From positions 1 through 64,000 of the forward strand of contig NZ_JAVHUL010000009.1 of NCBI RefSeq assembly GCF_031085155.1: DNA of 64,000 nt, given 5' to 3'. The translations under genes and the position numbers were made by a program. Origin of the DNA: Mesonia profundi. Lineage in GTDB: Bacteria; Bacteroidota; Bacteroidia; Flavobacteriales; Flavobacteriaceae. This document shows positions 1 through 9,588 of this stretch, one piece after another; positions within the stretch are counted from its first letter, which is position 1, and every line of letters starts with the position of its first letter. The notes under the pieces were generated by a model. It did not search any database. It saw nothing but the letters and a program-made list of their open reading frames with translations, and was not told where the DNA came from.

Positions 1-2
1 AT

Positions 3-50
3 GAATCTGAGGACATAGAAATCTTTATTTCAAAGTTCCCTAATTTTTAG
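3..50 (+). CDS. C-terminal tail of an unidentified CDS (5' end outside window)
   Basis: An open frame enters from the left edge and reads 15 residues ending in FISKFPNF before a TAG stop at 48-50. No start lies inside the window. The tail is too short to name, and only its mix of acidic and aromatic residues and its position upstream of lon suggest that it is a real gene end. Confidence 0.35.
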   Translation, partial: ESEDIEIFISKFPNF

Positions 51-377
51 TTACTCCACAACTTTTTGTGTTGAGCCAAGATTTCTATAGGCAAGATTTC
101 TTTTCAGTTTAATATCGATACTAACTTTACATTACCTAATCACTCCGTTATGGAATAGTTTTCCGAAATTAACCTGTTCAGTTTCTCAATTTCAATTTAG
201 TTTTGAGGCTTCGCTTAATCTAAAAACTAAATTGGAAACAATTGGAAGCATTTCTTTTATTGGCATAGGAATTGTCCTATATACTTTTCGTATGAGTATA
301 CGTACCTAAAAGTAAATAAGGATTAAAATTATAAATAGAAGGCTGTCTTTTACTGACAGTTTGACCAAACATAAAAC
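51..377. other. 327-bp gap before lon with several short hairpins
   Basis: No gene is visible. The gap holds an imperfect inverted repeat (CAATTTAGTTTT near 193-204 against CTAAAAACTAAATTG near 220-234), a perfect hairpin ATAGGA-ATTG-TCCTAT at 265-280, a hairpin CGTAT-GAGT-ATACG at about 289-302, and CTGTC/GACAG at 343-359 just ahead of the lon start. A TAnnTTTG match (TAGTTTTG, 198-205) and a one-mismatch box (TACTTTTC, 282-289) are candidate lon promoters. If either is real, lon has a structured leader of roughly 85-170 nt. Confidence 0.4.
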
Positions 378-2828
378 ATGGGAAAATCAAATATATTTAG
401 TATGGACAATTTGTCACTGCAAGATATCAATGAAGATGCGGAATTAATTCCGTTAATGACACCAGAAGATGAAGAAGAAATTGATCGCGAGGACTTGCCT
501 CAAGAATTAGCCATACTTCCTTTAAAAAATACGGTTCTTTTTCCGGGAGTAGTGATTCCAATCACTGCGGGAAGAGATAAGTCTATTACTCTAATTAATG
601 ATGCCAATAACGGTAACAAAACAATAGGAGTAGTTTCTCAAAAGGATGGCGAAGTAGAGAATCCTGAAGCTAAAGACATTAATAAAGTTGGTGTTGTAGC
701 CAAAATTTTAAGAGTTCTTAAAATGCCCGATGGGAATACTACCGTGATCATTCAAGGGAAAAAGAGATTTCAGATCGAAGAGATTCTTCAGGAGGAGCCT
801 TATTTAAAAGCTAGAATTTCTTCCATTAAAGAAGAGAAACCAGCTAAGGATAATGAAGAGTTTGGTGCGATTGTGGAATCTATTAAAGACTTGTCCCTAC
901 AAATTATTAAGGACAGTCCTTCTATTCCTTCAGAAGCATCTTTTGCCATTAAGAATATAGAGAGTCCTTCCTTTTTAATCAATTTTGTTTCCTCTAATAT
1001 GAGTCTTTCCGTTAAGGAAAAGCAAGAATTATTAGAAATGACCGATTTGAGAAATAGAGCCTTGTCTACCTTAAAATTTATGAATACCGAGTTTCAAAAG
1101 CTAGAGCTTAGAAACGATATTCAATCGAAGGTGCAAAGTGATATGAGTCAGCAGCAGCGGGACTATTTTCTTCATCAGCAAATGAAAACTATCCAAGAAG
1201 AACTTGGAGGGGTTTCTGCGGAAACGGAAATAGAAGAAATGCGTCAGCTTGCGAAGAAGAAAAAATGGAACACGAAGATTGCGGAACATTTTGATAAGGA
1301 ACTTAAAAAAATGCAACGCATGAATCCTCAAGTGGCTGAATACTCTATTCAGCGTAATTACTTAGATTTATTTTTAGAATTGCCTTGGGACAAATTCAGT
1401 AAGGATAAATTCGATCTAAAAAGGGCTCAGAAGATATTAGATAGAGATCATTATGGGCTGGAGGAAGTAAAGCGTAGAATTATAGAATACCTTGCTGTAC
1501 TCAAGTTGCGTAATGATATGAAATCGCCTATTCTTTGTTTTTACGGACCTCCAGGAGTAGGGAAAACTTCTTTGGGAAAATCTATTGCGGAAGCTTTAGG
1601 AAGAGAGTATGTTCGTATTTCGTTAGGTGGACTTAGAGACGAAGCCGAAATACGAGGTCACCGTAAGACCTATATTGGTGCTATGCCGGGACGAATTATT
1701 CAGAGTTTAAAAAAGGCAGGAACAAGTAATCCGGTTTTTGTATTGGATGAAATCGATAAATTAAGCAATAGCCATCAGGGAGATCCCTCTTCGGCGTTGT
1801 TAGAAGTATTGGATCCAGAGCAAAACTCTGAGTTTCATGATAATTTCCTAGAAATGGGATTTGATCTTTCTAAAGTAATGTTTGTTGCTACGGCAAATAG
1901 CTTGAACACCATTCAACCTGCACTTAGAGATAGAATGGAAATTATTAACATGACGGGTTATACTATTGAAGAAAAAGTAGAAATCGCTAAACGTCATTTA
2001 TTACCTAAACAAATTACAGAACACGGACTAAAACCTGCTCAAATTAAATTGGGGAAATCTCAACTAACTAAAGTAGTTGAAGGTTATACTAGAGAATCTG
2101 GAGTTCGTGGGTTAGAAAAGCAAATTGCAAAAGTGGTGCGTTATGTTGCTAAGAGTATAGCGTTAGAAGAAGAATATAATATAAAAATAAGCAATGAGGA
2201 TATTGTAGCGATTCTTGGTCCTGCGCGATTAGAAAGAAATAAATACGAAAATAACGAAGTTGCTGGTGTGGTAACGGGTCTTGCTTGGACACGAGTAGGA
2301 GGTGATATTTTATTTATTGAATCTATTCTTTCTAAAGGAAAAGGAAATCTTAATGTGACCGGAAATTTAGGGAAGGTGATGAAAGAGTCGGCTACGATAG
2401 CAATGGAATACATTAAATCTAATGCGGAAGAGTTTGGAATTGATCCCGATGTTTTTAGTAAGTATAATGTTCATATTCACGTACCAGAAGGAGCTACCCC
2501 AAAAGATGGACCTAGTGCTGGTATAACGATGCTGACCTCTTTAGTGTCTTTATTTACGCAACGTAAAGTGAAGAAAAGCTTGGCAATGACGGGTGAAATT
2601 ACACTCCGTGGGAAGGTATTGCCTGTAGGCGGAATCAAGGAAAAAATACTTGCTGCCAAACGCGCGCATATCAAAGAAATCATTCTTTGTGAAGAGAATA
2701 AAAGAGATATTGAAGAAATTAAAGAAGATTACTTGAAAGGTTTGACTTTCCATTATGTTTCAGATATGAAAGATGTGTTGGAAAAAGGACTTACCAAGCA
2801 AAAAGTGAGCAACGCTAAAAAACTGTAA
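378..2828 (+). CDS. lon: ATP-dependent protease Lon (LonA type)
   Basis: Cytoplasmic AAA+ serine protease that degrades misfolded and regulatory proteins. The 816 aa fit the LonA layout: an N-terminal substrate-binding LON domain (about residues 40-240, ending in a helical segment), AAA+ module, and a C-terminal Ser-Lys protease domain. Walker A GPPGVGKT is at residues 390-397 and Walker B VLDE at 455-458. The catalytic dyad is Ser713 in PKDGPSAG and Lys756 in GGIKEK, spaced 43 residues as in E. coli Lon. The first 40 residues are an acidic extension of the kind seen in Bacteroidota Lon. The start at 378 has no Shine-Dalgarno sequence, which is normal here. It is monocistronic and followed by a strong hairpin terminator. 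Confidence 0.97.
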   Translation: MGKSNIFSMDNLSLQDINEDAELIPLMTPEDEEEIDREDLPQELAILPLKNTVLFPGVVIPITAGRDKSITLINDANNGNKTIGVVSQKDGEVENPEAKDINKVGVVAKILRVLKMPDGNTTVIIQGKKRFQIEEILQEEPYLKARISSIKEEKPAKDNEEFGAIVESIKDLSLQIIKDSPSIPSEASFAIKNIESPSFLINFVSSNMSLSVKEKQELLEMTDLRNRALSTLKFMNTEFQKLELRNDIQSKVQSDMSQQQRDYFLHQQMKTIQEELGGVSAETEIEEMRQLAKKKKWNTKIAEHFDKELKKMQRMNPQVAEYSIQRNYLDLFLELPWDKFSKDKFDLKRAQKILDRDHYGLEEVKRRIIEYLAVLKLRNDMKSPILCFYGPPGVGKTSLGKSIAEALGREYVRISLGGLRDEAEIRGHRKTYIGAMPGRIIQSLKKAGTSNPVFVLDEIDKLSNSHQGDPSSALLEVLDPEQNSEFHDNFLEMGFDLSKVMFVATANSLNTIQPALRDRMEIINMTGYTIEEKVEIAKRHLLPKQITEHGLKPAQIKLGKSQLTKVVEGYTRESGVRGLEKQIAKVVRYVAKSIALEEEYNIKISNEDIVAILGPARLERNKYENNEVAGVVTGLAWTRVGGDILFIESILSKGKGNLNVTGNLGKVMKESATIAMEYIKSNAEEFGIDPDVFSKYNVHIHVPEGATPKDGPSAGITMLTSLVSLFTQRKVKKSLAMTGEITLRGKVLPVGGIKEKILAAKRAHIKEIILCEENKRDIEEIKEDYLKGLTFHYVSDMKDVLEKGLTKQKVSNAKKL

Positions 2829-2852
2829 CCTTCTTCTTTTTAACGCAAAAAT

Positions 2853-2890
2853 AAAACCCCAAGATAATTCTTGGGGTTTTGCTTTTTTTA
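2853..2890. terminator. Bidirectional intrinsic terminator between lon and a lipoprotein gene
   Basis: Perfect 11-bp stem AAAACCCCAAG (2853-2863), loop ATAATT, CTTGGGGTTTT (2870-2880), followed by a T-rich run. It lies between convergent genes and has A/T tracts on both sides, so it can end both transcripts. Confidence 0.85.
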
Positions 2891-2903
2891 GTAAAATGGA
2901 AGC

Positions 2904-3206
2904 TTATTTATCTACTTTCATTTTCTCTTTGGTTACTTCTCCGTCTTCCTTCTTTACCTTATACTTTGAGTTTTCGGTCTCAATTTTCTTTTTCTCGATG
3001 TTTCCGTCTTCATCTTTTTTGATTTTAACTTCGGTTTCACCGTCTTCAATTTTTATTTTTTCACCATCGTCGCTAACATCTATATCAGCGTCTTTGCTTA
3101 CTTCCACACCTTCTAAGGTTTTAGTCTCCTTATTCTCATCTCTACAACTTGTAAGAGATACACTTAAGATTGCAGCTACAGCTAGAGTTCTTACTACTTT
3201 TTTCAT
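2904..3206 (-). CDS. Small charged lipoprotein
   Basis: A 100-aa protein with a signal peptide and the lipobox LTSC (Cys21), so it is probably lipid-anchored in the envelope. The mature part is almost only Lys, Glu, Asp and Val in alternating charged runs, with no recognisable domain. It could be a low-complexity stress or spacer lipoprotein; I cannot assign a function. A clean -7 box lies 22 nt upstream. The antisense frame over the same span is a shadow: the signal peptide and lipobox support the minus strand. Confidence 0.75.
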   Translation of the reverse strand: MKKVVRTLAVAAILSVSLTSCRDENKETKTLEGVEVSKDADIDVSDDGEKIKIEDGETEVKIKKDEDGNIEKKKIETENSKYKVKKEDGEVTKEKMKVDK

Positions 3207-3228
3207 AATATAATAATTTTGGTTTATC

Positions 3229-3236
3229 CAAAACTA
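3229..3236 (-). promoter_or_regulatory. -7 box (TAGTTTTG) of the small lipoprotein gene
   Basis: Exact match to the Bacteroidota -7 consensus TAnnTTTG on the minus strand, 22 nt before the start codon at 3206. No clear TTTG -33 element is seen. Confidence 0.5.
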
Positions 3237-3281
3237 CGTGAATAAACTGACTTATAAAAGATTTTAAGTTTTCTATAAGAG

Positions 3282-5912
3282 TTATTTTAAACTTTTTAGG
3301 CTTTGGTTGATGGCTTCAATTTTTGCTTCGGCATCTGCTTGCTTTTGTTTTTCTATAGCCACTACTTTCTCTGGTGCGTTGTCTACAAAGCGTTCATTAG
3401 AGAGTTTTTTCGTTACAGATTTTAAGAAACCTTGTTGGTAATTTAATTCCTCGGTGAGTTTCTTAATTTCCTCTTCTACATCAATAGCTCCTATCATAGG
3501 AATGAAATACTCATTTGATTTTACACGGTAAGACATACTATTTGCTAGTTGCTCTTCCACGTAAGTGATCTCCTCTATATTTCCTAATTTAGCGATGATG
3601 CTATCATAAGAAGTGCTTAGTTTTTCATTATTGATCACACTCATTTGAATGCTATCTTTAAAAGAGATATTTTTTTCTTTTCTGATGGTTCGAACCCCAG
3701 AAATGATTTCTTTTACCGTTTCGAAATCTTTAATAAAAGCTTCATCTGCCCAAGTTTGCTTGGGCCATGCTGCAATGATCAAGGCTTCTTCTTTATTCCT
3801 CTCGCTTATATTTTGCCAAATCTCTTCAGAAATAAAAGGAACGAAAGGGTGTAAAATCTTTAGGTTATCTTCTAAAAGCGTCACAGCACTTTGGTAGGTA
3901 GTAGCATCTATTTTTTCTCCAAAAGGAGGTTTGATCATTTCTAAAAACCAAGAACAAAAATCATCCCACACCAATTTATAGGTGGTCATTAGGGCATCGC
4001 TAATTCTATATTTGTTATAATGGTCCTCCAGTTCGGCCAAAGCTTTTTGGAACTTAGCTTGATACCAAGCGGTAGCAGTTTTGCAGTATGCTGGTTGTGG
4101 TTTGTCTTGATCTACTTCCCAGTTAAGAATAAGTCGGGAAGCATTAAAGATTTTATTTACAAACCCGCTTCCTTGTTTACATAGATCCTCTTCAAACATC
4201 AAATCGTTTCCTGCAGGCGAAGAAAGTAGCATTCCTACTCTTATTCCGTCGGCTCCGTATTTATCAATCAACATTAAAGGATCTGGAGAGTTTCCTAAAG
4301 ATTTACTCATTTTACGGCGTTGCTTGTCTCTTACAATTCCAGTAAGATAAACGCTGTTAAATGGTTTTTCTCCGCGATATTCGTATCCTGCGATGATCAT
4401 TCTGGCTACCCAGAAAAATAAAATTTCTGGTGCCGTTACTAAATCATTGGTAGGGTAGTAGTAATTAATTTCCGTATTATCGGGCTCTAAGATCCCGTTA
4501 AAAACACTCATAGGCCATAACCAAGAAGAGAACCAAGTATCTAAGGCATCTTCATCCTGAGTTAAATCGGCTAGGCTTAGATTGTCATTATTGGTTTTTG
4601 ATTTGGCTAGACTTAAAGCTTCTTCTTTGCTTTCAGCCACCACATAATCTTCTTTCCCGTCTCCGTAGTAGTAGGCCGGAATTTGGTGTCCCCACCATAA
4701 CTGACGAGAAATATTCCAATCCCGAACATTTTCCATCCAATGGCGATAGGTGTTGATAAATTTTTCAGGAACAAGAGCTACCTCTTTATCTAAGACCGCG
4801 TCTAAGGCTGGTTGCGCCAATTCTTTCATCTTTAAGAACCATTGATCGCTCAACTTAGGTTCAATAACCGCGCCGGTACGTTCGCTAGTTCCTACTTTAT
4901 TAATATGGGTTTCGGTTTTGGTTAACACCTGAAGTGTTTCCAATTCCTTTACAATATCTCTACGAGCATCAAACCGATCTTTACCTTCATAATGTAAGCC
5001 GTAGCTATTTAGGCTGGCGTCATCATTAAAAATATCAATCACTTCTAATTGATGCTTATCTCCTAAATTCTTATCATTTTCATCGTGTGCCGGAGTTACT
5101 TTTAGACAACCGGTACCAAATTCTAGATCTACATACTCGTCTTCTATGATAGGAATCACACGGTTGCAAAGAGGAACAATGGCTTTTTTGCCTTTTAGGT
5201 GGGTAAAACGCTCGTCATTTGGATTAATACAAATGGCAGTATCTCCAAAAATGGTTTCGGGTCTGGTGGTAGCAATGCTTAATACGTCATCACTACCTTC
5301 AATCGCGTAATTTAAGAAATAGAGTTTTCCTTCTTTTTCTACGTGAATTACTTCCTCATCACTTAGGGTCGTTTTGGCTTTCGGATCCCAGTTCACCATT
5401 CTATACCCGCGATATACGTGTCCTTTTTGGTGAAGGTCTACAAAAACTTTAATCACCGATTTAGATAAATCCTCATCCATGGTAAATTTGGTACGTTCCC
5501 AGTCACAAGAAGCGCCTAGCTTTTTTAATTGCTCAAGAATAATACCTCCGTGTTTATGAGTCCATTCCCAAGCGTGATCTAAAAACTCTTCTCTGCTGAG
5601 ATCATTTTTATTAATTCCTTCTTCTTTTAGCTTGTTCACTACTTTAGCTTCGGTAGCAATAGAAGCGTGATCTGTACCCGGTACCCAACATGCATTGTAA
5701 CCTTTTAGTCTAGCTCTACGAATGAGAACATCTTGTATGGTATTATTAAGCATATGGCCCATATGCAGGACTCCTGTAACGTTAGGAGGAGGAATTACAA
5801 TGGTATAAGGTTCTTTTTCGTTTACTTCTGAATGGAAATAATCGTTTTCCATCCAGTACGAATACCATTTATCTTCCGTTTCTTTAGCGTTATAGGTAGC
5901 AGCAAAAGCCAT
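3282..5912 (-). CDS. valS: Valyl-tRNA synthetase
   Basis: Charges tRNA-Val with valine in the cytoplasm. The 876 aa have the class I synthetase signatures HMGH at residues 50-53 (in PPPNVTGVLHMGH) and KMSKS at 534-538. The CP1 editing domain lies between them, with the TTRPET motif. An anticodon-binding helical domain follows, then the C-terminal coiled-coil arm typical of ValRS (about the last 65 residues, Lys/Glu-rich). Length matches the family. It is divergent from the DUF1573 gene and has its own -7 box 27 nt upstream. Confidence 0.98.
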   Translation of the reverse strand: MAFAATYNAKETEDKWYSYWMENDYFHSEVNEKEPYTIVIPPPNVTGVLHMGHMLNNTIQDVLIRRARLKGYNACWVPGTDHASIATEAKVVNKLKEEGINKNDLSREEFLDHAWEWTHKHGGIILEQLKKLGASCDWERTKFTMDEDLSKSVIKVFVDLHQKGHVYRGYRMVNWDPKAKTTLSDEEVIHVEKEGKLYFLNYAIEGSDDVLSIATTRPETIFGDTAICINPNDERFTHLKGKKAIVPLCNRVIPIIEDEYVDLEFGTGCLKVTPAHDENDKNLGDKHQLEVIDIFNDDASLNSYGLHYEGKDRFDARRDIVKELETLQVLTKTETHINKVGTSERTGAVIEPKLSDQWFLKMKELAQPALDAVLDKEVALVPEKFINTYRHWMENVRDWNISRQLWWGHQIPAYYYGDGKEDYVVAESKEEALSLAKSKTNNDNLSLADLTQDEDALDTWFSSWLWPMSVFNGILEPDNTEINYYYPTNDLVTAPEILFFWVARMIIAGYEYRGEKPFNSVYLTGIVRDKQRRKMSKSLGNSPDPLMLIDKYGADGIRVGMLLSSPAGNDLMFEEDLCKQGSGFVNKIFNASRLILNWEVDQDKPQPAYCKTATAWYQAKFQKALAELEDHYNKYRISDALMTTYKLVWDDFCSWFLEMIKPPFGEKIDATTYQSAVTLLEDNLKILHPFVPFISEEIWQNISERNKEEALIIAAWPKQTWADEAFIKDFETVKEIISGVRTIRKEKNISFKDSIQMSVINNEKLSTSYDSIIAKLGNIEEITYVEEQLANSMSYRVKSNEYFIPMIGAIDVEEEIKKLTEELNYQQGFLKSVTKKLSNERFVDNAPEKVVAIEKQKQADAEAKIEAINQSLKSLK

Positions 5913-5939
5913 TTTGGTCTAATTTTTGAATTAAGAATA

Positions 5940-5947
5940 CAAAAGTA
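5940..5947 (-). promoter_or_regulatory. -7 box (TACTTTTG) of valS
   Basis: TAnnTTTG match on the minus strand, 27 nt before the valS start. No TTTG or TTG element is obvious at the -33 distance. Confidence 0.5.
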
Positions 5948-6043
5948 CTTATATAAACACTATTTTAAAAGATTATAATTTGTTAATATTATTATTTGGT
6001 TTAATTGAAAATATCTTTTAATTTGGCCGTAAATTTAAAAATT

Positions 6044-6436
6044 ATGAAAAATCTTATTGTATGTGCAATTGCACTCTTTACTTCCATGGCCGTTAGTGCC
6101 CAAGCAGAGATTAAATTTGATCAAGAAACTGTAGATTACGGTACTATTGAATACGGAAGTGATGGCGTTAGATCTTTTACATTTACTAATGTAGGTGATG
6201 AGCCTTTAGTTATTAGTGATGTGAAGTCTACGTGTGGCTGTACAGTACCAGAAAAGCCAAAAGATCCTATTGCTCCAGGAAAAACAGGTGTGATTAAAGT
6301 AAAATATGACACCAAAAGACCAGGGCCAATTAGAAAGACCATTACCGTTTATGCGAATGTGGAGAGCTCTCAAATTCCTTTAAAGATTAAAGGATATATC
6401 AACAAAAAAGATACAAAGAGCGTCTTAGAGAAATAA
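6044..6436 (+). CDS. DUF1573 domain protein, exported
   Basis: A 130-aa protein with a signal peptide ending near AVSA-Q, then one DUF1573 domain, an immunoglobulin-like beta sandwich common in Bacteroidota. Visible family hallmarks are FDYG-type spacing (TVDYGTIEYGSDG), FTNVGDEPLVI, STCGCTVPE and the PGPIRKTITV strand. The role is unknown; such proteins are thought to be periplasmic or surface-associated. The start at 6044 is preferred because it gives a proper signal peptide; an upstream in-frame start at 6005 would bury it behind 13 extra residues. Stands alone before a strong terminator. Confidence 0.88.
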   Translation: MKNLIVCAIALFTSMAVSAQAEIKFDQETVDYGTIEYGSDGVRSFTFTNVGDEPLVISDVKSTCGCTVPEKPKDPIAPGKTGVIKVKYDTKRPGPIRKTITVYANVESSQIPLKIKGYINKKDTKSVLEK

Positions 6437-6453
6437 ACGAGACAAAAATTTTG

Positions 6454-6480
6454 AAAGCCCTTTTTTAAAGGGCTTTTTTT
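6454..6480 (+). terminator. Intrinsic terminator after the DUF1573 gene
   Basis: 10-bp stem AAAGCCCTTT (6454-6463) / AAAGGGCTTT (6467-6476) with a TTT loop and a T tail, 17 nt after the stop codon. Confidence 0.85.
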
Positions 6481-6538
6481 ATATCCAATCGTGAAGGAAT
6501 TTCTTTTATTTTTTGCAAATTTGCGTAAAAATATAATT

Positions 6539-7744
6539 ATGCCTTCAATATCTTCCAAAGGTCTGGCGATGCCAGAATCTCCGATTAGAAAATTAGTTCC
6601 TTATGCTGATGAAGCTGCCAAAAAAGGAAAAGAAATATTTTACCTGAATATTGGCCAGCCCGATATTAAAACCCCACAAGTAGCTTTAGATGCCGTTAAG
6701 AATAATGATTTAGAAATCGTTTCTTACAGTCACTCTGCAGGTTTCTTAAGCTATCGAGAAAAACTTGCCAAGTATTATCAAAATATAGGATTGCCTATAG
6801 AGGTGGAAGATATCATTATCACTACAGGTGGTTCTGAAGCTTTATTATTTGCTATGGGAAGTGTAACCGATCCTGGGGATGAAGTTATTATTCCAGAACC
6901 TTTTTATGCTAATTATAACGGATTTGCTACTTCTGCGGGAGTAAAAGTGCTTCCGGTACAAGCAAAATTTGAGGATGGTTTCGCCTTACCTCCAGTATCT
7001 GAATTTGAGAAATTAATTACCGATAGAACTAAAGCGATTATTATTTGTAACCCAGGAAATCCTACAGGTTACTTGTATACCAAAGAGGAGATGGATCAGC
7101 TTTCTGCTTTAGCGAAAAAGTATGATTTATTTTTAATGGCCGATGAAGTGTATAGAGAATTTGCTTACGAAGGTTTAAAACACCACTCGGTGATGAACCA
7201 AGAAGGTTTAGAGGAGAACGCGATTATGATCGATTCTGTTTCTAAACGTTATAGCATGTGTGGCGCTAGAATAGGCTGTATGGTCTCTAAAAACAAGGAG
7301 TTGATTGCTACCGCGATGAAATTTGCGCAAGCAAGATTAAGTCCGCCAACCTTTGCTCAAATTGCCAGTGAAGCTGCTTTAGATACGCCGCAATCTTATT
7401 TTGATGATGTGATTGAGGAATATGTAGATCGTAGAGATACCTTGATTGAAGGATTAAGAGCTATCGACGGAGTGAAAGTAGCGAAACCAAACGGAGCTTT
7501 TTATTGTATCGCAGAATTACCTATTGCTGATGCCGATCATTTTGCAAAATGGTTGTTAGAGAGTTACGATAAAGACGGTAAAACGGTCATGGTAGCTCCG
7601 GCTGAAGGTTTTTATTCTACTCCAAAAACGGGAATGAACCAGGTGAGAATCGCTTACGTTTTAGAAAAAGAACACCTTTTGGAAGCCATAGATATATTAA
7701 AATCTGCGTTGACAACGTACAATAAGCTTGATGGAGCATCATAA
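6539..7744 (+). CDS. Class I/II PLP-dependent aminotransferase (aspartate aminotransferase-like)
   Basis: Cytosolic fold-type I aminotransferase of 401 aa. Key motifs are NPGNPTG (cofactor/substrate site), ADEVYREF (PLP Asp and Tyr) and SVSKRYSMCGARIG, where Lys236 forms the Schiff base. The fold matches the AspC/aromatic aminotransferase Ib group; substrate (Asp, aromatic or branched amino acid) cannot be decided by sight. The ATG at 6539 is chosen because MPSISSKGLAMPESPIRKL is the usual family N-terminus; an upstream in-frame GTG at 6491 is unlikely. The stop overlaps the start of murB by 14 nt, so the two are probably cotranscribed. Confidence 0.93.
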   Translation: MPSISSKGLAMPESPIRKLVPYADEAAKKGKEIFYLNIGQPDIKTPQVALDAVKNNDLEIVSYSHSAGFLSYREKLAKYYQNIGLPIEVEDIIITTGGSEALLFAMGSVTDPGDEVIIPEPFYANYNGFATSAGVKVLPVQAKFEDGFALPPVSEFEKLITDRTKAIIICNPGNPTGYLYTKEEMDQLSALAKKYDLFLMADEVYREFAYEGLKHHSVMNQEGLEENAIMIDSVSKRYSMCGARIGCMVSKNKELIATAMKFAQARLSPPTFAQIASEAALDTPQSYFDDVIEEYVDRRDTLIEGLRAIDGVKVAKPNGAFYCIAELPIADADHFAKWLLESYDKDGKTVMVAPAEGFYSTPKTGMNQVRIAYVLEKEHLLEAIDILKSALTTYNKLDGAS

Positions 7745-8747
7745 AAATTTTTCTTTAAAAGATTACAATACGTTTGGTATTGATGTTTCTGCCAAGGCAT
7801 TTGTTTCGGTGAGTAGTGTAGAGGAACTCAAGGAAGTTCTTCAGCAAGTCTATGCTCATGAACTATTTGTTTTGGGTGGAGGAAGCAATATTTTACTTTT
7901 AAAAAACATCGATCAAACGATTCTACATATCAACCTAAAGGGGAGAGTCCTAGAGCGGGAAGATGAAAATTATGCCTACGTACGCGCTCAGGCTGGTGAA
8001 AACTGGCATGAGTTTGTACGTTGGTGTATTGCTCATAATTTTGGAGGTTTAGAAAACCTATCTTTAATTCCTGGGAATGTAGGGACGAGTCCTATTCAAA
8101 ATATAGGGGCTTATGGGGTAGAACTCAAAGATTCTTTTGTGAGTTGTGAGGCAATCCATAAGCAAACTTTACAAACCAAAATCTTTACTAAGGAGGAGTG
8201 TCATTTTGGGTATCGAAACTCTACTTTCAAGAATGAGAATAAAGATAAGTTTATTATTACGAGTGTCTTATTCCGGTTAACAAAAAAACAGCACCAATTA
8301 CATACCGGTTATGGTGCTATTTTAGCTGAATTGGAAAAAGAAAACGTTGATAACCCAAGTATTGAAGATGTTTCTGATGCGGTGATTGCTATTCGACAAT
8401 CCAAACTTCCTAACCCCAAAGAATTAGGGAACAGCGGAAGTTTCTTTAAAAATCCTATTATTCCTAAGCTTGCTTTTGATAAGCTAGTGGAGAAATTTCC
8501 GGAGATGCCTTCCTATCCTGTTTCAACAAATGAAATAAAAATTCCTGCGGGTTGGTTAATAGAAAAGACGGGGTTTAAGGGGTGTAGAAGAGAAGATGCT
8601 GGTGTACATAAAAATCAAGCTTTAGTACTTGTAAATTATGGTAAAGCAACGGGAGAAGATATTTACAGGCTTGCTCAAGAAATACAAAAGAAGATTTGGG
8701 ATGTTTTTGATATTCATCTAGAGATGGAAGTTAATGTAATTAAATAA
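7731..8747 (+). CDS. murB: UDP-N-acetylenolpyruvoylglucosamine reductase
   Basis: FAD enzyme that uses NADPH to reduce UDP-GlcNAc-enolpyruvate to UDP-MurNAc in peptidoglycan synthesis. The 338 aa carry the FAD-binding segments LGGGSNILL and NLSLIPGNVGTSPIQNIGAYG, the catalytic serine Ser237 in GNSGSFFKNP, and the C-terminal HLEMEVNVI with the conserved active-site Glu. It belongs to the E. coli-like type I group. ATG 7731 is preferred over a TTG one codon earlier. It overlaps the aminotransferase gene by 14 nt and ends in a strong shared terminator. Confidence 0.97.
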   Translation: MEHHKNFSLKDYNTFGIDVSAKAFVSVSSVEELKEVLQQVYAHELFVLGGGSNILLLKNIDQTILHINLKGRVLEREDENYAYVRAQAGENWHEFVRWCIAHNFGGLENLSLIPGNVGTSPIQNIGAYGVELKDSFVSCEAIHKQTLQTKIFTKEECHFGYRNSTFKNENKDKFIITSVLFRLTKKQHQLHTGYGAILAELEKENVDNPSIEDVSDAVIAIRQSKLPNPKELGNSGSFFKNPIIPKLAFDKLVEKFPEMPSYPVSTNEIKIPAGWLIEKTGFKGCRREDAGVHKNQALVLVNYGKATGEDIYRLAQEIQKKIWDVFDIHLEMEVNVIK

Positions 8748-8750
8748 AAA

Positions 8751-8785
8751 AAAGCAGGTTTTGAATTTTCAAAACCTGCTTTTAT
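8751..8785. terminator. Bidirectional terminator between murB and the fasciclin gene
   Basis: Perfect 15-bp stem AAAGCAGGTTTTGAA (8751-8765) / TTCAAAACCTGCTTT (8768-8782) with a 2-nt gap as loop, A-run on the left, T-run on the right. It sits between convergent stop codons. Confidence 0.88.
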
Positions 8786-8802
8786 CTTTCGTAGCTTACT
8801 AA

Positions 8803-9435
8803 TTATTTTCTCATCAATACCGCATCAATAGAATGTACGTACCCATTAGATCCTTTCATATCTGCACCAGTAATGTGTGCTTTGTTTCCTTTGGCATCGG
8901 TTAGTACTACTTTTCCATCTTCGATGGTAGCATCTATTTTGCCGTCATTGGCTGTTACCAAAGTATATTTGTTGTTTTCGCTAGATTTGATCAAATCCAT
9001 CAATTTTGAAGAATCTACAGCACCAGGAATAATATGGTAACTTAATACATCTTCTAATTTTTCCTTATTATCTGGTTTCATTAAACCTTCAACGCTTCCT
9101 TTAGGAAGCTTATTAAAAGCATCGTTGGTTGGAGCCAAAACAGTAAAAGGTCCTTCAGACTCTAATTTAGCAACCATTCCGGCCCCTTGTAGAGCAGATA
9201 CTAGAGTGGTGTGTTTTTCAGAATTCATCGTGACTTGCGATAAATTCATTTCGGTGGTTTCAGTTTCCTTGTCTGCATCTGTAGTTGCATCGTCATTGTT
9301 CATGTCGTCTGCATCCATAGTATCATCCATTTCAACTTCATCCATGTCCTTCTTATTCTCCTTTTTCTCGTCTTGACAAGAAGTAAAAGTAAAAATAGAC
9401 ATTAAAGCTAATAGTACTAATTTGTTCAATTTCAT
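8803..9435 (-). CDS. Fasciclin (FAS1) domain lipoprotein
   Basis: A 210-aa lipoprotein: signal peptide with lipobox FTSC (Cys20), a strongly acidic Asp/Met/Thr linker (about residues 21-65), and one FAS1 domain (about 70-208). FAS1 hallmarks are GPFTVLAPTNDAF, the LSYHIIPG segment and the closing NGYVHSIDAVLM. FAS1 domains mediate adhesion or carbohydrate and protein contacts at the cell surface, and are commonly lipoproteins in Bacteroidota. Monocistronic. Partner and exact role cannot be read from sequence. Confidence 0.9.
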   Translation of the reverse strand: MKLNKLVLLALMSIFTFTSCQDEKKENKKDMDEVEMDDTMDADDMNNDDATTDADKETETTEMNLSQVTMNSEKHTTLVSALQGAGMVAKLESEGPFTVLAPTNDAFNKLPKGSVEGLMKPDNKEKLEDVLSYHIIPGAVDSSKLMDLIKSSENNKYTLVTANDGKIDATIEDGKVVLTDAKGNKAHITGADMKGSNGYVHSIDAVLMRK

Positions 9436-9576
9436 AATTATGATTTTTTAGTTGAATATGGAGCTAAGGTATATGTTTAACAAGTATGTATATTTTTTAA
9501 TCCCCTAAACTTTAGTTAAATAGTGTAAATTTTTTATTAAATAAATGAAGAGCTTTTCTTTGAGCTCGTAATGTTG

Positions 9577-9584
9577 TATTTTTG
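9577..9584 (+). promoter_or_regulatory. -7 box (TATTTTTG) 4 nt before the start codon
   Basis: Exact TAnnTTTG match ending at 9584 with the ATG at 9589. TTTG at 9559-9562 is a possible -33 element with a somewhat short 14-nt spacer. The predicted transcription start falls on or next to the ATG, implying a leaderless mRNA for the operon 9589-11464. Confidence 0.5.
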
Positions 9585-9588
9585 TAGT

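Noticed and set aside
2896-3213. 105-aa plus-strand frame over the small lipoprotein gene
   Set aside because: It is the antisense of a low-complexity Lys/Glu-rich gene, so it is Phe/Ser-rich with no domain. The minus-strand frame has a lipobox, signal peptide and promoter.
6505-6515. -7 box candidate TATTTTTTG before the aminotransferase gene
   Set aside because: It has one base too many between TA and TTTG, and it lies just after the preceding terminator with no -33 element; not counted as an exact match.
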